Source: Croceibacterium segetis (GTDB taxonomy: Bacteria; Pseudomonadota; Alphaproteobacteria; Sphingomonadales; Sphingomonadaceae). Taken from it: a stretch of 64,000 nucleotides of DNA. Location of the stretch: contig NZ_JAANOZ010000006.1 of the NCBI RefSeq assembly GCF_011320115.1, positions 62,001 through 126,000 on the forward strand. Direction: 5' to 3'. Both the position numbers and the translations under genes were made by a program. Below are positions 1 through 8,673 of the stretch, in pieces (the first letter of the stretch is position 1; each line of letters opens with the position of its first letter). Under the pieces are notes generated by a model, which did not search any database, was not told the origin of the DNA, and saw only the letters and a program-made list of their open reading frames with translations.

Positions 1-980
1 TCGCCGAGCACCTGGCGATCCCGGTGATGACCAGCCTTCCGGGCAAGAGCGCGTTCGACGAGACCCACCCGCTGGCGCTCGGTTCGGGCGGCAACGGGAT
101 CAACGCCTGCGTGCGCAAGTGGCTCGACGAGTGCGACCTGCTGTTCGGCGTCGGCTGCAGCTTCACCGCAACCTCGTTCGGGCTCGCCATCCCGCCGGGC
201 AAGCGGGTGATCCACGCGACGCTCGACCCGCTCGACATCGACAAGTCGGTGCCGAGCGAGCTGGCGCTGGCCGGCGATGCCAAGCTGACGCTGGCGGCGC
301 TGCTGGATGCGGTGAAGCGGCGGGTGCCGCAGGCGCGCGATTCCTCGAAAGTGGCGCAGGCGATCAAGGACACCGAGCGCGAATGGCTGGCGAAGTGGGA
401 AGCCAAGCGCTCGTCCGACGCCGCGCCGCTCTCGCCCTACCGGGTGCTGCGCGACCTCTACGACACCCTCGATGTGCCGAACACCATCGTCACCCACGAC
501 GCCGGATCCCCGCGCGACCAGCTGGTCCCGTTCTGGAAGTGCGTCAGCCCGCACAGCTACATCGGCTGGGGCAAGTCGACCCAGCTCGGCTACGGCCTCG
601 GCCTGGCGATGGGCGCGAAGCTCGCCTGCCCGGACAAGCTGTGCATCAACGTCTGGGGCGACGCGGCGATCGGCTTTACCGGCACCGACCTCGAGACCGC
701 GGCGCGCGACCGGATCCCGATCCTCTCGATCCTGCTCAACAACGAGGCGATGGCGATCGAGCTGCCGATCATGCCGGTGGCGACCGAGAAATACCGCGCG
801 ACCGACATCACCGGCGACTACGCCGCGTTCGCGCGCTCGCTCGGCTGCCACGGCGAACGGGTGACCGAGGCGAGCGAGATCGTGCCGGCCATCAAGCGCG
901 CGCTGGCGGCGATCGAAGCGGGCCAGCCGGCGCTGGTCGAGTTCATCACCGAGAAGGAAACCGAGATCTCGCGCGGCTGA
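1..980 (+). CDS. Thiamine-diphosphate-dependent enzyme, acetolactate synthase-like (3' part)
   Basis: The reading frame is already open at the window edge, so the N-terminal pyrimidine-binding domain lies outside. What remains is the middle domain followed by the C-terminal pyrophosphate-binding domain. Near residue 185 the run GWGKSTQLGYGLGLAMGAK leads into a GDA...NNE stretch, which is the GDG-X(24-27)-NN cofactor motif with the second G replaced by A. This fold is shared by acetolactate synthase, benzoylformate decarboxylase and oxalyl-CoA decarboxylase. The substrate cannot be decided from this part. The product is probably cytoplasmic. Confidence 0.85.
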   Translation, partial: AEHLAIPVMTSLPGKSAFDETHPLALGSGGNGINACVRKWLDECDLLFGVGCSFTATSFGLAIPPGKRVIHATLDPLDIDKSVPSELALAGDAKLTLAALLDAVKRRVPQARDSSKVAQAIKDTEREWLAKWEAKRSSDAAPLSPYRVLRDLYDTLDVPNTIVTHDAGSPRDQLVPFWKCVSPHSYIGWGKSTQLGYGLGLAMGAKLACPDKLCINVWGDAAIGFTGTDLETAARDRIPILSILLNNEAMAIELPIMPVATEKYRATDITGDYAAFARSLGCHGERVTEASEIVPAIKRALAAIEAGQPALVEFITEKETEISRG

Positions 981-986
981 TGGGCC

Positions 987-1292
987 TCAGCCGAGGCACC
1001 AGTTGCCGCGGTAGCCTTTCCACGCCTCGGCCAGCCCTTCGCGCACCAGCGCCGCGCTCGCGCAGCCGGGATGGCTCACCTCGGGCGCGTTGATGTCGGC
1101 GATGCGGATCTTCTGGCCCCGGTACCAGAAGGTGTCGCCGTCGACGACGCAAGTCACCCGCCCGGGGCCCGAGCAGAGCCCGAAGCGTGCTGTTTCGCGG
1201 TCGGCGGACGCAGCGGAGACGGCTGAAGGCGGAGCCAGGCAGAGCAGCGCTGCCAGCCCCGCGACTGCAATTGAGAAGGATCGCCGAGCCAC
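987..1292 (-). CDS. Secreted thermonuclease-family protein with an internal in-frame deletion
   Basis: The 101-residue product has a signal peptide (first ~28 residues) and then the start of an SNase-like domain, VVDGDTFWYRGQKIRIADIN, with the first Arg and the Glu of APE present. Family members then run about 45-50 residues further through a second catalytic Arg before ending LVREGLAEAW.GYRGNWC. Here the chain jumps from HPGCAS (residue ~79) straight to ALVREGLAEAW, so the middle is missing while both ends fit the family. It starts with GTG. It is probably inactive as a nuclease. It lies convergent to the ThDP enzyme with a 6-base gap. Confidence 0.7.
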   Translation of the reverse strand: MARRSFSIAVAGLAALLCLAPPSAVSAASADRETARFGLCSGPGRVTCVVDGDTFWYRGQKIRIADINAPEVSHPGCASAALVREGLAEAWKGYRGNWCLG

Positions 1293-1364
1293 TGCGCCAT
1301 CGTGCGCCGCTCGGGCCCGGCGAACGATTCAGGACCAGCCCCTAAGGGTCATTGCGCACACGAA

Positions 1365-1390
1365 GAGGGCGGCGGTTTCCCGCCGCCCTC
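1365..1390 (-). terminator. GC-rich hairpin downstream of the secreted Ala/Thr-rich protein
   Basis: Perfect 11-bp stem (GAGGGCGGCGG with CCGCCGCCCTC) and a 4-base loop, 20 bases beyond the stop of the minus-strand gene. The T-run after the stem is poor on either strand, so termination is inferred. Confidence 0.4.
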
Positions 1391-1409
1391 CAGCGTGACC
1401 CGGCTGAGC

Positions 1410-1820
1410 TTAGTCGCTGTGCTTCTTGTGCTTCTTGTGCTTGGTGTCGGTGGTCGTCTGGGCATCGGCATCGGCCGTGCCGGCTCCGGTCGCGGCGCCC
1501 GCATCCGTGGTGGTGTCGGTCTTGGTCTGGCCGGGGGCGTTGCCGAGCGCGTCGACCGCCTTGGCCGTGGCATCCGGAACTGTGGTCTGGGCCTGGTCGC
1601 TGGCCTGCGGCGAGGTCGACTGCACGCGATCGGTCACGTCCGGCAAGTTGTTGCCGACGCCGTTCGCGCTGCCGTGCGCGGTCACGTCAGCGCCTGCTCC
1701 CGCCGCTGAGGGGACATTCGCTCCGGCGTTGGCGTTGGCATGCGCGTCTTGCGCCTGGGCGGCGCTTCCGGCGCCGAGCGCCAGCGCAAAGGGCAGTGCG
1801 AGAGTGGTGAAAGTCTTCAT
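1410..1820 (-). CDS. Secreted Ala/Thr/Asp-rich protein with a Lys/His tail
   Basis: The 136-residue product has a clear signal peptide (MKTFTTLALPFALALGAG, cleavage after AQA at about residue 23). The mature part is of low complexity, rich in Ala, Thr, Asp and Gln, with no recognisable fold, and it ends in KHKKHKKHSD. The basic, His-rich end could bind metal or an acidic surface, but that is inference. The gene stands alone on the minus strand, with a hairpin after it and a short AT-richer region before it. No family is recognised. Confidence 0.75.
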   Translation of the reverse strand: MKTFTTLALPFALALGAGSAAQAQDAHANANAGANVPSAAGAGADVTAHGSANGVGNNLPDVTDRVQSTSPQASDQAQTTVPDATAKAVDALGNAPGQTKTDTTTDAGAATGAGTADADAQTTTDTKHKKHKKHSD

Positions 1821-2007
1821 GTCGTTGTCTCCAAGGTTGACCCCCCGTTGGAACGACAGAGACTAATCGCCCGGCAAATGGCTCCCGCGGATGCGACCGA
1901 ACGCGCCGTCCTTCGGGCGACCGGAGCCTTGCGGCCGGAACACCGTGCGGGGCGCGGGTCTCACCACCTCGGGGGAGCCGGTCGCCGACCTCGCGCGTTG
2001 TCTGGAT

Positions 2008-2235
2008 ATGCCTTCGACCGTCATCCGGCGTTTCGATTACGATCCGCGAGCGCAAGCGCTCGACGTCGAATTCGTCAGCGGGCGGCGTTATCGCTACGTC
2101 GGCGTGCCCGAAGACGTGGCGGCGGCGTTCCGCGAGGCATTTTCCAAAGGCCGGTTCTTCAACGCCCGCATCCGCGATCTCTTTCAATGCGAGGAATTGG
2201 CGCTTGAGGCGGCCGAGGACGCGTGGGACCTCTAA
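2008..2235 (+). CDS. KTSC domain-containing protein
   Basis: The product starts MPSTVIRRFDYDP and continues LDVEFVSGRRYRYVGVPEDV..AFREAFSKGRFFNARIRD, which is the complete short KTSC domain, found alone or fused to lysyl-tRNA synthetase-like proteins; its biochemical role is unknown. I placed the start at the ATG at 2008, because the open frame upstream (from 1891) does not resemble the family and the domain begins right here. The C-terminal tail after the domain is about 15 residues. It is a single-gene unit on the plus strand. Confidence 0.8.
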   Translation: MPSTVIRRFDYDPRAQALDVEFVSGRRYRYVGVPEDVAAAFREAFSKGRFFNARIRDLFQCEELALEAAEDAWDL

Positions 2236-2276
2236 GGATACGGGACCTTAACCCGTAGGGGCCTACGGAAGATTCC

Positions 2277-2447
2277 ATGTTCAGGAAGTATCAGGCCGTC
2301 TTCACCAGCCGCTGGAAGGCCGCGATATGGGCGGCCGGGGTGTGCCTGACCGCCTATTGCACGGTGCCGAGCCAGGACCAGAGCGAGGCGCGACAGGCCA
2401 AGCTGCAGCCCAAGCACGCCAGCCCGTGGGCTATTCAGAAGCAGTAA
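2277..2447 (+). CDS. Small membrane-associated protein, 56 residues
   Basis: The ATG at 2277 is preceded by GGAAG with 5 bases spacing. The 56-residue chain begins MFRKYQAVFTSRWKAAIWAA, has one hydrophobic stretch (about residues 15-30, AAIWAAGVCLTAYCTVP) and a polar Gln/Lys-rich tail ending PWAIQKQ. An N-terminal basic stretch before the hydrophobic part suggests a membrane anchor with the tail outside, or a lipoprotein-like signal without a good lipobox. It ends only 9 bases before the end of the small convergent gene on the other strand. I do not recognise the family. Confidence 0.6.
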   Translation: MFRKYQAVFTSRWKAAIWAAGVCLTAYCTVPSQDQSEARQAKLQPKHASPWAIQKQ

Positions 2448-2456
2448 GAGCGACGC

Positions 2457-2594
2457 TCAGCCGCGCCGGTCGCTGCCGGCGCGCCGATCGGCGACACGGC
2501 GGTCGCTGCCGGTGATCGGCAGATCGGTCTTGCGTCGTTCGCCGGTACGGCGACTCTCGAGACGCCGCTCGGGGCTCTTCGTGATGCTGTTCAT
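2457..2594 (-). CDS. Small Arg-rich protein with DRR repeats, 45 residues
   Basis: An ATG at 2594 follows a strong ribosome site (GGAGGGAG, 7-8 bases before). The 45-residue product is MNSITKSPERRLESRRTGER and then RKTDLPITGSDRRVADRRAG and SDRRG. It is strongly basic, with repeated [DE]RR triplets, and shows no hydrophobic segment, so it is likely cytoplasmic and may contact nucleic acid or acidic protein; that is inference. Codon use is consistent with a real gene. It is convergent with the 56-residue gene at 2277-2447. Confidence 0.6.
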   Translation of the reverse strand: MNSITKSPERRLESRRTGERRKTDLPITGSDRRVADRRAGSDRRG

Positions 2595-2930
2595 GGCTGT
2601 GTCTCCCTCCCGGCCGCGCAGTCTAGCCGCTGTCCCTTCCCAGACGGTTAATTCCGGAGCGGGCTTTTCTTAACCATAAACGAAGGGGCGGCAGTCGCCT
2701 GCCGCCCCTTGCGATCCTGAATGCCGGCCTGAGGGGGGAGGGATCGGAGGTCCGGCCGGCACGCAGGGTTATTGCAGCGTCGCCTCGCACGACCCGCGGC
2801 GGCGCCGTTGGCTCCCCGGTTTGCGACGGACGGCGCAGCGGCCGCGACAAGCCGAGCCGGCACGGCGCAGGCTAGGAATCGCGGGGTCGAGCGGCTACAG
2901 CGCGCGCGATCCAGTGACGGGAGCGCGGCG
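2595..2930. other. Non-coding stretch before argB
   Basis: 336 bases without a supported gene. It holds the upstream region of the small minus-strand gene, a GGTTAA...TTAACC inverted pair (2646-2651 and 2670-2675) around an AT-richer patch, and the strong hairpin at 2683-2710. Minus-strand frames across it lack a start with a ribosome site. Confidence 0.6.
2683..2710. terminator. Strong hairpin between the small genes and argB
   Basis: Perfect 12-bp stem (AAGGGGCGGCAG with CTGCCGCCCCTT) with the 4-base loop TCGC. No gene ends near it on either strand and there is no clean T-run, so it may end a short transcript or be a structural element. Confidence 0.4.
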
Positions 2931-3833
2931 GTGAGCCTGAGTGAGGACAAGCAGATGCTCGCCAAGGCGGAGACGCTGATCGAGGCGCTCCCCTATTTCC
3001 AGCGCTACGCCGGTTGCACGTTCGTGGTGAAATACGGCGGCCACGCGATGGGCGATCCCGAGGCGGCAAAGGACTTCGCGCAGGACATCGTGCTGCTCAA
3101 GGCGGTCGGCATCAACCCGGTGGTGGTCCACGGCGGCGGCCCGCAGATCGGCGCGATGCTCAAGAAGCTCGGCGTCGAGAGCACCTTCGTCGACGGCCTG
3201 AGGGTCACCGACAAGGCGACCGCCGAGATCGCCGAGATGGTCCTTTCGGGGGCGATCAACAAGGAACTGGTCGGCTGGATCGCCGCTGCCGGCGGCAAGG
3301 CGCTCGGCATTTCGGGCAAGGACGGCGGCCTCGTCACCGCGCGCAAGGTCACCCGCACCACGAAGGATCCCGACAGCAATATCGAACAGGCGATCGACCT
3401 CGGCTTCGTCGGCGAACCGGCGCGGATCGACACCACGATCCTCGAAACCGCCAACAAGGCCGGTATCATCCCCATCGTCGCGCCCATTGCCGCGGGCGAG
3501 GACGGCCACACCTACAACATCAACGCCGATACGATGGCGGGGGCGATTGCCGCGGCCATCGGCGCGGCGCGGCTGTTCCTGCTGACCGACGTCACCGGCG
3601 TGCTCGACAAGCAGGGCAAGCTGCTGACCGACCTCACTCCGGCCGATATCGCGAAACTGAAAGCCGACGGAACCGTTGCCGGGGGTATGATCCCCAAACT
3701 CGATACGTGCGTCCAGGCCGTCGAAGCCGGCTGCGAAGCGGCGGTGGTGCTCGATGGCCGCGTCGGCCATGCGATGCTGCTCGAATTCTTCACCAGCCGC
3801 GGCGCAGGCACGCTGATCCGCAAGGGCGAGTGA
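2931..3833 (+). CDS. argB: Acetylglutamate kinase
   Basis: Phosphorylates N-acetylglutamate with ATP, the second step of arginine synthesis, in the cytoplasm. The 300-residue product has the amino-acid-kinase signatures [11 protein letters not shown] (about residues 33-43), [10 protein letters not shown] (about 65-75) and the C-terminal GGMIPKL..C..A segment, and is of normal length for the family. I chose the GTG at 2931 (GGGAG 8 bases upstream); the open frame further up to 2772 has no family similarity. It opens a run of six same-strand genes and overlaps the next gene by ATGA-type coupling. Confidence 0.95.
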   Translation: MSLSEDKQMLAKAETLIEALPYFQRYAGCTFVVKYGGHAMGDPEAAKDFAQDIVLLKAVGINPVVVHGGGPQIGAMLKKLGVESTFVDGLRVTDKATAEIAEMVLSGAINKELVGWIAAAGGKALGISGKDGGLVTARKVTRTTKDPDSNIEQAIDLGFVGEPARIDTTILETANKAGIIPIVAPIAAGEDGHTYNINADTMAGAIAAAIGAARLFLLTDVTGVLDKQGKLLTDLTPADIAKLKADGTVAGGMIPKLDTCVQAVEAGCEAAVVLDGRVGHAMLLEFFTSRGAGTLIRKGE

Positions 3834-4366
3834 TGCGCGGAGGCGCGCTGTTCGCGCTGCTGGCGCTGGCGGGGTGCGGCTCGCCCGAACAACCCACCGC
3901 GCCGCAAGCGAGCGAGACGGCGACGCCGGAAGCGTCGGCCGCACCCATCGCTCCGCCAACGCTCACGCCAATCCCGCAACCGACGGAGGACCTCTCGGTG
4001 CTCGAGAGCCGCGATTGCCGAACCGTCGCGCAGGCCTATGTCGATGCCGTGGCACGCGCAGACTTCGCATTCGCCGCGCGGGTATGGAGCGATCCGGTGA
4101 TCGACGACGCGCGGCTGGGGGCGCTCTTTGCCGGCTACAAGCAGCCGGCGATCGCGATTTCCGGCATCGGAGAGGAAGGCGCCGCGGGCTCGCTCTACTG
4201 CACCGTGAGCGGCACGCTGTCGGATGCCGGCGACAAGGCGAAGCCGGCTACCAAGGGCGAGATGGTCCTGAAACGCGTCAACGACGTGCCCGGCGCCACC
4301 CCCGAGCAGCTGCGCTGGACCCTCCGCTCGAGCACCTTCGTCGAAAACATGCAGCGCACAGGATAA
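3833..4366 (+). CDS. Lipoprotein of unknown function
   Basis: The ATG overlaps the argB stop (TGATG), which indicates translational coupling. The 177-residue product has a short signal peptide ending in the lipobox LALAGC (Cys about residue 15), then a Pro/Thr/Ala-rich linker, then a compact domain (from about residue 60, SRDCRTVAQAYVDAVARADF) that resembles small alpha/beta periplasmic domains. One Cys pair in the domain (C in RDCR and C in LYCTV) could form a disulfide. No named family is recognised. It is anchored in a membrane, facing the periplasm. Confidence 0.75.
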   Translation: MRGGALFALLALAGCGSPEQPTAPQASETATPEASAAPIAPPTLTPIPQPTEDLSVLESRDCRTVAQAYVDAVARADFAFAARVWSDPVIDDARLGALFAGYKQPAIAISGIGEEGAAGSLYCTVSGTLSDAGDKAKPATKGEMVLKRVNDVPGATPEQLRWTLRSSTFVENMQRTG

Positions 4367-4429
4367 CACGCCAGCTTGATAGCCCCGGCCCTCGTCGGCT
4401 AGGCAGGGTTGGTACGGGAGGATTTTCGA

Positions 4430-4708
4430 TTGAGCGCACTGATCCAGATCATCGGCCTGATCATGAACGTCATCGTCATGCTGGTGATCGTGCAGTTCGT
4501 CATCGGGCTGCTGTTCTCGTTCAACGTTGTCAATTCGAGCAACCAGTTCATGGTCCAGGTCTACCGCTCGATCAACGCGTTGCTCGAGCCGGTGCTGGGG
4601 CCGATCCGGCGGATCATGCCCGACACCGGGGCGATCGATTTCTCGCCGCTGGTGCTGATCGTGCTCCTGCAGATCCTGCTGATCATCCTCAGCAGCGTGC
4701 CTTATTGA
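4430..4708 (+). CDS. YggT family membrane protein
   Basis: Short integral membrane protein of the YggT family with two hydrophobic segments (about residues 5-30 and 65-90) separated by the conserved loop [20 protein letters not shown] followed by IDFSPLV. Its role is unclear; members are linked to osmotic resistance and cell division or to membrane complex assembly. I prefer the TTG at 4430, because GGGAGG sits 8 bases before it and [10 protein letters not shown] matches the family start; a TTG at 4409 in the same frame has no such site. It lies between the lipoprotein and folD. Confidence 0.88.
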   Translation: MSALIQIIGLIMNVIVMLVIVQFVIGLLFSFNVVNSSNQFMVQVYRSINALLEPVLGPIRRIMPDTGAIDFSPLVLIVLLQILLIILSSVPY

Positions 4709-4718
4709 TGCGCGGCGA

Positions 4719-5609
4719 ATGACCGCACGGGTCATCGACGGGAAGGCCTTTGCGGCCCGCCTGCGTGACCGAATCGCCGACCATGCCCACGCTTTCGAGG
4801 AACGGGCCGGCCGCAAGGCCGGGCTCGCGGTGGTGCTGGTGGGGGAGGACCCGGCGAGCGAGGTCTATGTTCGCTCCAAGGCCAGGGCGACCGTCGAGGC
4901 CGGCATGGCGAGCTTCGAGTTCAAGCTGCCCGCCGATGCGGCCGAGGCGGAACTGCTCGATCGCATCGCCAAACTCAACGCCGATCCCGCGGTCGACGGC
5001 ATCCTCGTCCAGCTGCCGCTGCCGCGGCACATGAACGAGGACAAGGTGATCGCGGCGATCGACCCCAACAAGGATGTCGACGGCTTCCACGTGGTCAATG
5101 CCGGGCGCCTGGCGGTCGGGCAGCACGGCTTCGTGCCGTGCACGCCGCTCGGTTGCCTGATGCTGCTCAAGGACCAGCTCGGCAGCCTCGAGGGGCTCGA
5201 CGCGGTGGTGATCGGCCGTTCGAACATCGTCGGCAAGCCGATGGCCGCGCTGCTCACCCGTGAGAACGCCACGGTGACGCTGGCCCACAGCCGGACGAAA
5301 GACCTGCCCGACGTCGTCCGCCGAGCCGATATCGTCGTCGCCGCCGTCGGCAGGCCCGGCATGGTCAGGGGCAGCTGGATAAAGCCCGGCGCCATCGTGC
5401 TCGATGTCGGCATCAACCGGGTCGAAGGCGAAGGCGGCAAGACCCGGCTGGTCGGCGACGTGGCCTACGATGAAGCCAAGGAAGTCGCCGGCGCGATCAC
5501 CCCGGTGCCGGGCGGAGTCGGGCCGATGACGATCGCGGTGCTCCTTCGCAACACCGTGGTTTCGGCTTACCGCCGCGAGGGCCTGGACCTGCCGAAGGAC
5601 GCGATATGA
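4719..5609 (+). CDS. folD: Bifunctional methylenetetrahydrofolate dehydrogenase / methenyl-THF cyclohydrolase
   Basis: Interconverts 5,10-methylene-THF, 5,10-methenyl-THF and 10-formyl-THF with NADP, in one-carbon metabolism in the cytoplasm. The 296-residue chain is full length. It shows the catalytic pair Tyr50 and Lys54 in [26 protein letters not shown] near 125, the Rossmann signature [10 protein letters not shown] (about 166-175) and the C-terminal [11 protein letters not shown]. It starts 10 bases after yggT and overlaps the next gene by 4 bases. Confidence 0.97.
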   Translation: MTARVIDGKAFAARLRDRIADHAHAFEERAGRKAGLAVVLVGEDPASEVYVRSKARATVEAGMASFEFKLPADAAEAELLDRIAKLNADPAVDGILVQLPLPRHMNEDKVIAAIDPNKDVDGFHVVNAGRLAVGQHGFVPCTPLGCLMLLKDQLGSLEGLDAVVIGRSNIVGKPMAALLTRENATVTLAHSRTKDLPDVVRRADIVVAAVGRPGMVRGSWIKPGAIVLDVGINRVEGEGGKTRLVGDVAYDEAKEVAGAITPVPGGVGPMTIAVLLRNTVVSAYRREGLDLPKDAI

Positions 5610-6259
5610 AGTTCATCCACGCCTTGACGCTGATCGCCGCGCTGGCAGCTTGCGCGGGCCCGATCGAGGCGCGCCGGGATCGCTTGGGGCCGACGGCCAA
5701 TCCCAGCGCCGTCGTCGCGGCCGAGCTCGCGTTCGCCCGCGCGGCGCAGGAGAAGGGCCAATGGGCGGCGTTCCGCCAGTTCGCCGCCGACGGCGCGGTG
5801 ATGTTCACGCCGCAGCCCACCCAGGCGAAAACCTGGCTCAAGGGCCGCGCCGAACCGTCGGTGGCGGTCAAGTGGCAACCCTATGAGGTGTGGATGAGCT
5901 GCGACGGCTCGCTGGCGGTGACCAAGGGCGCCTGGCAGCGGCCTAACGGCGTCGGCTATTTTACCACCGTATGGCAGAGGCAGAAGAACGGCGATTACAA
6001 GTGGGTGCTCGACCAGGGGGACGCCCTCGCCCAGCCGCTGCCCGAGCCGGAAATGATCGCCGGACAGGTCGCCGATTGCTCGAGGGCCTCGCCACCGGAC
6101 ATTCCCCCTGCGGCGGGGCGTACGGTCGGCTGGTCGAACGACAAGACGTTGCAGTGGATCGTCGAGGTCAAGCCGGACAACTCGCGCAGCTTCAAGGTCC
6201 ATCGCTGGACCGGCAGCGGCTACGAGGAAGTGCTTCGCAGCGAAGTCGCCGCCGAGTAG
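5606..6259 (+). CDS. Probable lipoprotein with NTF2/SnoaL-like domain
   Basis: The 217-residue product starts [18 protein letters not shown]; the LAAC box at residues 13-16 suggests lipidation at Cys16. Residues ~35-140 ([20 protein letters not shown] followed by a beta-rich part with YFTTVWQRQ and YKWVLDQGD) look like a SnoaL/DUF4440-type NTF2 fold, which in other proteins is a small ligand pocket. The catalytic or binding residues cannot be assigned. The ATG overlaps the folD stop by 4 bases, so the two are probably co-translated; no functional link to folate is evident. Confidence 0.78.
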   Translation: MKFIHALTLIAALAACAGPIEARRDRLGPTANPSAVVAAELAFARAAQEKGQWAAFRQFAADGAVMFTPQPTQAKTWLKGRAEPSVAVKWQPYEVWMSCDGSLAVTKGAWQRPNGVGYFTTVWQRQKNGDYKWVLDQGDALAQPLPEPEMIAGQVADCSRASPPDIPPAAGRTVGWSNDKTLQWIVEVKPDNSRSFKVHRWTGSGYEEVLRSEVAAE

Positions 6260-6261
6260 CG

Positions 6262-6885
6262 ATGCTCCACCAGTTCATCTCCGCCTTCATCACCCTGTTC
6301 GTCGTGCTCGATCCGCCGGGCTGCGCGCCGATCTACGCCGGCCTGACCGCCGGGGCGAGCGCGGCGCAGCGACGGGCGATGGCGGTCCGCGCCTGTTTTA
6401 TCGCCGGCGTGATCCTGCTGGTGTTCGCGCTGTTCGGCGAGGACCTGCTCGGCGCGCTGCACATCGAACTCGACAGCTTTCGCATCGCCGGGGGACTCAT
6501 GCTGTTCCTGATCGCGCTCGACATGGTGTTCGAGAAGCGCACCCAGCGCCGCGAGCAGCGCGCCGAGAAGGTCATGGCGACGCCCGAGGTCGAGGACGTC
6601 TCGGTGTTCCCGATGGCGATGCCGATGCTCGCCGGCCCGGGCGCGATCGCGTCGGTGATGCTGCTCGAGGGCGGTGCGAACGGGCTGCAAGGCTCGCTGG
6701 TGGTGCTCGCCGCACTGCTGGTGGTCCTGGTGCTGACGCTGCTCGCCCTGCTCGCCGCGGGGCCGCTCATGAAGCTCGTCGGCGCGCGGGTCGAGGCGGT
6801 GGTCACGCGGCTGCTCGGCGTGCTGCTGGCGGCCCTCGCGGCGCAGTACGTCATCGACGGGTTGCGCGGCAGCTTCAACGTCTGA
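6262..6885 (+). CDS. MarC family integral membrane protein
   Basis: The 207-residue product has six predicted membrane segments and the family motifs LFVVLDPPGCAPIY near the N-terminus and FPMAMPMLAGPGAIASVM in the second half (MarC/UPF0056). Despite its name the family is not a proven antibiotic pump; its substrate is unknown. The start is the ATG at 6262, two bases after the previous stop. It ends the argB-started run and abuts the minus-strand Lon-N gene with no gap. Confidence 0.9.
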   Translation: MLHQFISAFITLFVVLDPPGCAPIYAGLTAGASAAQRRAMAVRACFIAGVILLVFALFGEDLLGALHIELDSFRIAGGLMLFLIALDMVFEKRTQRREQRAEKVMATPEVEDVSVFPMAMPMLAGPGAIASVMLLEGGANGLQGSLVVLAALLVVLVLTLLALLAAGPLMKLVGARVEAVVTRLLGVLLAALAAQYVIDGLRGSFNV

Positions 6886-7503
6886 CTACTGCAGCGTCAC
6901 CCGCCCTTCGTCGGGGTCGCTATGCCCGAAGAATTGCATGAGCTGAACGAGCAGCTCGCAGCGCGCAGCGATGTTCGGGGCCTCGAGCAGCGCCTGCTTG
7001 GCGGCGGCATCGAACGGGGCGATCTGACACACGCCGTTGATCAGCGACTGGTCGTCGAGATGCGACACCGCGTCCCAGTCGACGGCATAGCCGTGGCGAT
7101 CGGCAAACTCGCGCGCTTCTTGCTCGAAGCCGGCGCGTTCGACCGCGCTGAGGGATTCGACCTCGGGATCGGCGATCAATTCACCCTCGACCTGGCGGAA
7201 CGGCGTCGTCACCTCGAGCTCGCGCAGCACACGGAAGCGCGATTCGCCTTCGAGGACGATGTTGTAGCGCCCGTCATCGAGCGCCTCCACTTCGCCGATC
7301 CGGCCGACGCAGCCGATCTCGAACAGCGGCGCGTCCTCGTTCGCCGCCTGCGGCTGGATCATGGCGATCCTGCGGTCCTTGGCGAGCGCGCTGCCGACGA
7401 GCGCACGGTAGCGCGGCTCAAAAATGTGCAGCGGCAGTTGCAGCCCCGGGAACAGGATCGCTCCGCCGAGCGGAAAGATCGACAGGCGGACGGGCTCGGC
7501 CAC
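6886..7503 (-). CDS. Lon N-terminal (substrate-binding) domain protein
   Basis: The 205-residue product consists of one LON-N/PUA-like domain: LSIFPLGGAILFPGLQLPLHIFEPRYRALV at the N-terminus, then IGCVGRIGEVEALDDGRYNIVLEG. There is no ATPase or protease part, so it is the stand-alone form common in proteobacteria, thought to bind unfolded protein; the exact role is unproven. The GTG start at 7503 is 4 bases behind the stop of the thioredoxin-TPR gene, so the two form an operon, which fits a shared role in protein quality control. Confidence 0.88.
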   Translation of the reverse strand: MAEPVRLSIFPLGGAILFPGLQLPLHIFEPRYRALVGSALAKDRRIAMIQPQAANEDAPLFEIGCVGRIGEVEALDDGRYNIVLEGESRFRVLRELEVTTPFRQVEGELIADPEVESLSAVERAGFEQEAREFADRHGYAVDWDAVSHLDDQSLINGVCQIAPFDAAAKQALLEAPNIAARCELLVQLMQFFGHSDPDEGRVTLQ

Positions 7504-7507
7504 GCCC

Positions 7508-8422
7508 TCAGCCGAACAGCAGCAGCGAGAGCCGCCGCCGCTGCGCCGCGACCCATGGGTCCTCGAGCCCGACTGCCTCGAAGATCTGCAGCAGCTTGGC
7601 CTTGGCCGCGCCGTCGTTCCACTCGGGCGCGGTTTCGACCAGCTTGAGCAGCGTGTCCGCGGCCTCGTCGCGCGCCCCGGCGGCGAACGCGGCCTGGGCG
7701 AAATCGAACTGCGCCTGCTCGTCGGTCGGGCGTTCGGCGGCGGCCTTGCGCAAGTCCGCCAGCTCGCCTTCGTCGACGCCGCTTTCGGCGAGCTCGAGCA
7801 ATGTACCGGCCTGCGCGACCACCGGATCGTTCCTGAGCTCCTCGGGCAGGGCCTCGAACGCCGTCCGCGCCTCGTCGGAGCGGCCGGCCGCGATCAGCGC
7901 GCGCACGAGACCCGATTGCACCCTCACATCCTCGGGCGCGATCTCGGCGATTTGCTGGAAGATCGACGCCGCGCGCTCGCCGTCGCCCTCGGCCAGCACT
8001 TGCTCGCCCATTGCGACAAGGGCCCCGATGTCTTCCTGCGGATCACCGGCCGCGCCGCCCTGGACCGGCAGCTGCGCGAGCAACTTGTCGAGCACTTCCT
8101 TCAATTGCGATTCGGTCCGCGCGTTGGTCAGGTCGGCGATCGGCTGGCCCTGGAAGATCGCATAGACGGTCGGAATCGAGCGCACCTGGAACTGCGCGGC
8201 GATGAACGGTTCCTCGTCGACGTTGAGCTTGGCCAGCAGCACGCCCTTGTCGGCGTATTCGGCGGCGACTTTCTCCAGCGTCGGCCCGAGCGCCTTGCAC
8301 GGGCCGCACCATTCGGCCCAGAAGTCGAGGATCACCAGCTTGTCGCGCGACGGGGCGACGACGGCCTGCTGGAAGCGTTCGACCGCCTTCTGTTCGTCGA
8401 GATTGAGGCCTAGGGTCGCCAA
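7508..8422 (-). CDS. Thioredoxin-TPR protein (CnoX-like)
   Basis: The 304-residue product has a thioredoxin domain with the active-site WAEWCGPCK (Cys39, Cys42), then four or more TPR-like helices (VRALIAAGRSDEARTAFEAL and repeats). This matches the YbbN/CnoX architecture, in which the protein holds unfolded clients; E. coli CnoX has lost the CxxC but here both Cys are present, so redox activity is likely. The start is TTG at 8422, with AGGAG 6 bases upstream and the family beginning ATLGLN. The longer open frame up to 8683 runs backwards across the tRNA and is not real. Confidence 0.9.
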   Translation of the reverse strand: MATLGLNLDEQKAVERFQQAVVAPSRDKLVILDFWAEWCGPCKALGPTLEKVAAEYADKGVLLAKLNVDEEPFIAAQFQVRSIPTVYAIFQGQPIADLTNARTESQLKEVLDKLLAQLPVQGGAAGDPQEDIGALVAMGEQVLAEGDGERAASIFQQIAEIAPEDVRVQSGLVRALIAAGRSDEARTAFEALPEELRNDPVVAQAGTLLELAESGVDEGELADLRKAAAERPTDEQAQFDFAQAAFAAGARDEAADTLLKLVETAPEWNDGAAKAKLLQIFEAVGLEDPWVAAQRRRLSLLLFG

Positions 8423-8598
8423 GAGATGCTCCTGTTGCTGGAAGGCGCCTATGTGGGCCTTCGCCGCCCAATGTGAAGCCCGCAGCGGCTGCCTGCAAGC
8501 GCTTGGGCAAACCCCGGGAAAATCCTCTTGCCGGGCCGCGGGGCGGCTGCTAACCGCCCGCCTCTCCACCGGCGCCAGCACGCGCCGGAACGCCGTGA

Positions 8599-8673
8599 GC
8601 GGGCGTAGCTCAGGGGTAGAGCACAACCTTGCCAAGGTTGGGGTCGAGGGTTCGAATCCCTTCGCCCGCTCCA
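8599..8673 (+). tRNA. tRNA-Gly (anticodon GCC)
   Basis: A 75-base cloverleaf: acceptor GCGGGCG pairs with CGCCCGC, D arm GCTC...GAGC, anticodon stem CAACC/GGTTG with loop TTGCCAA (anticodon GCC), T arm GAGGG-TTCGAAT-CCCTT, and an encoded CCA. It stands between the thioredoxin-TPR gene (minus) and the SDR gene (plus). Confidence 0.97.

Noticed and set aside
2711-2930. Minus-strand frame ending in a SCEATLQ-like tail
   Set aside because: An in-frame stop and no start with a ribosome site; at best a gene remnant.
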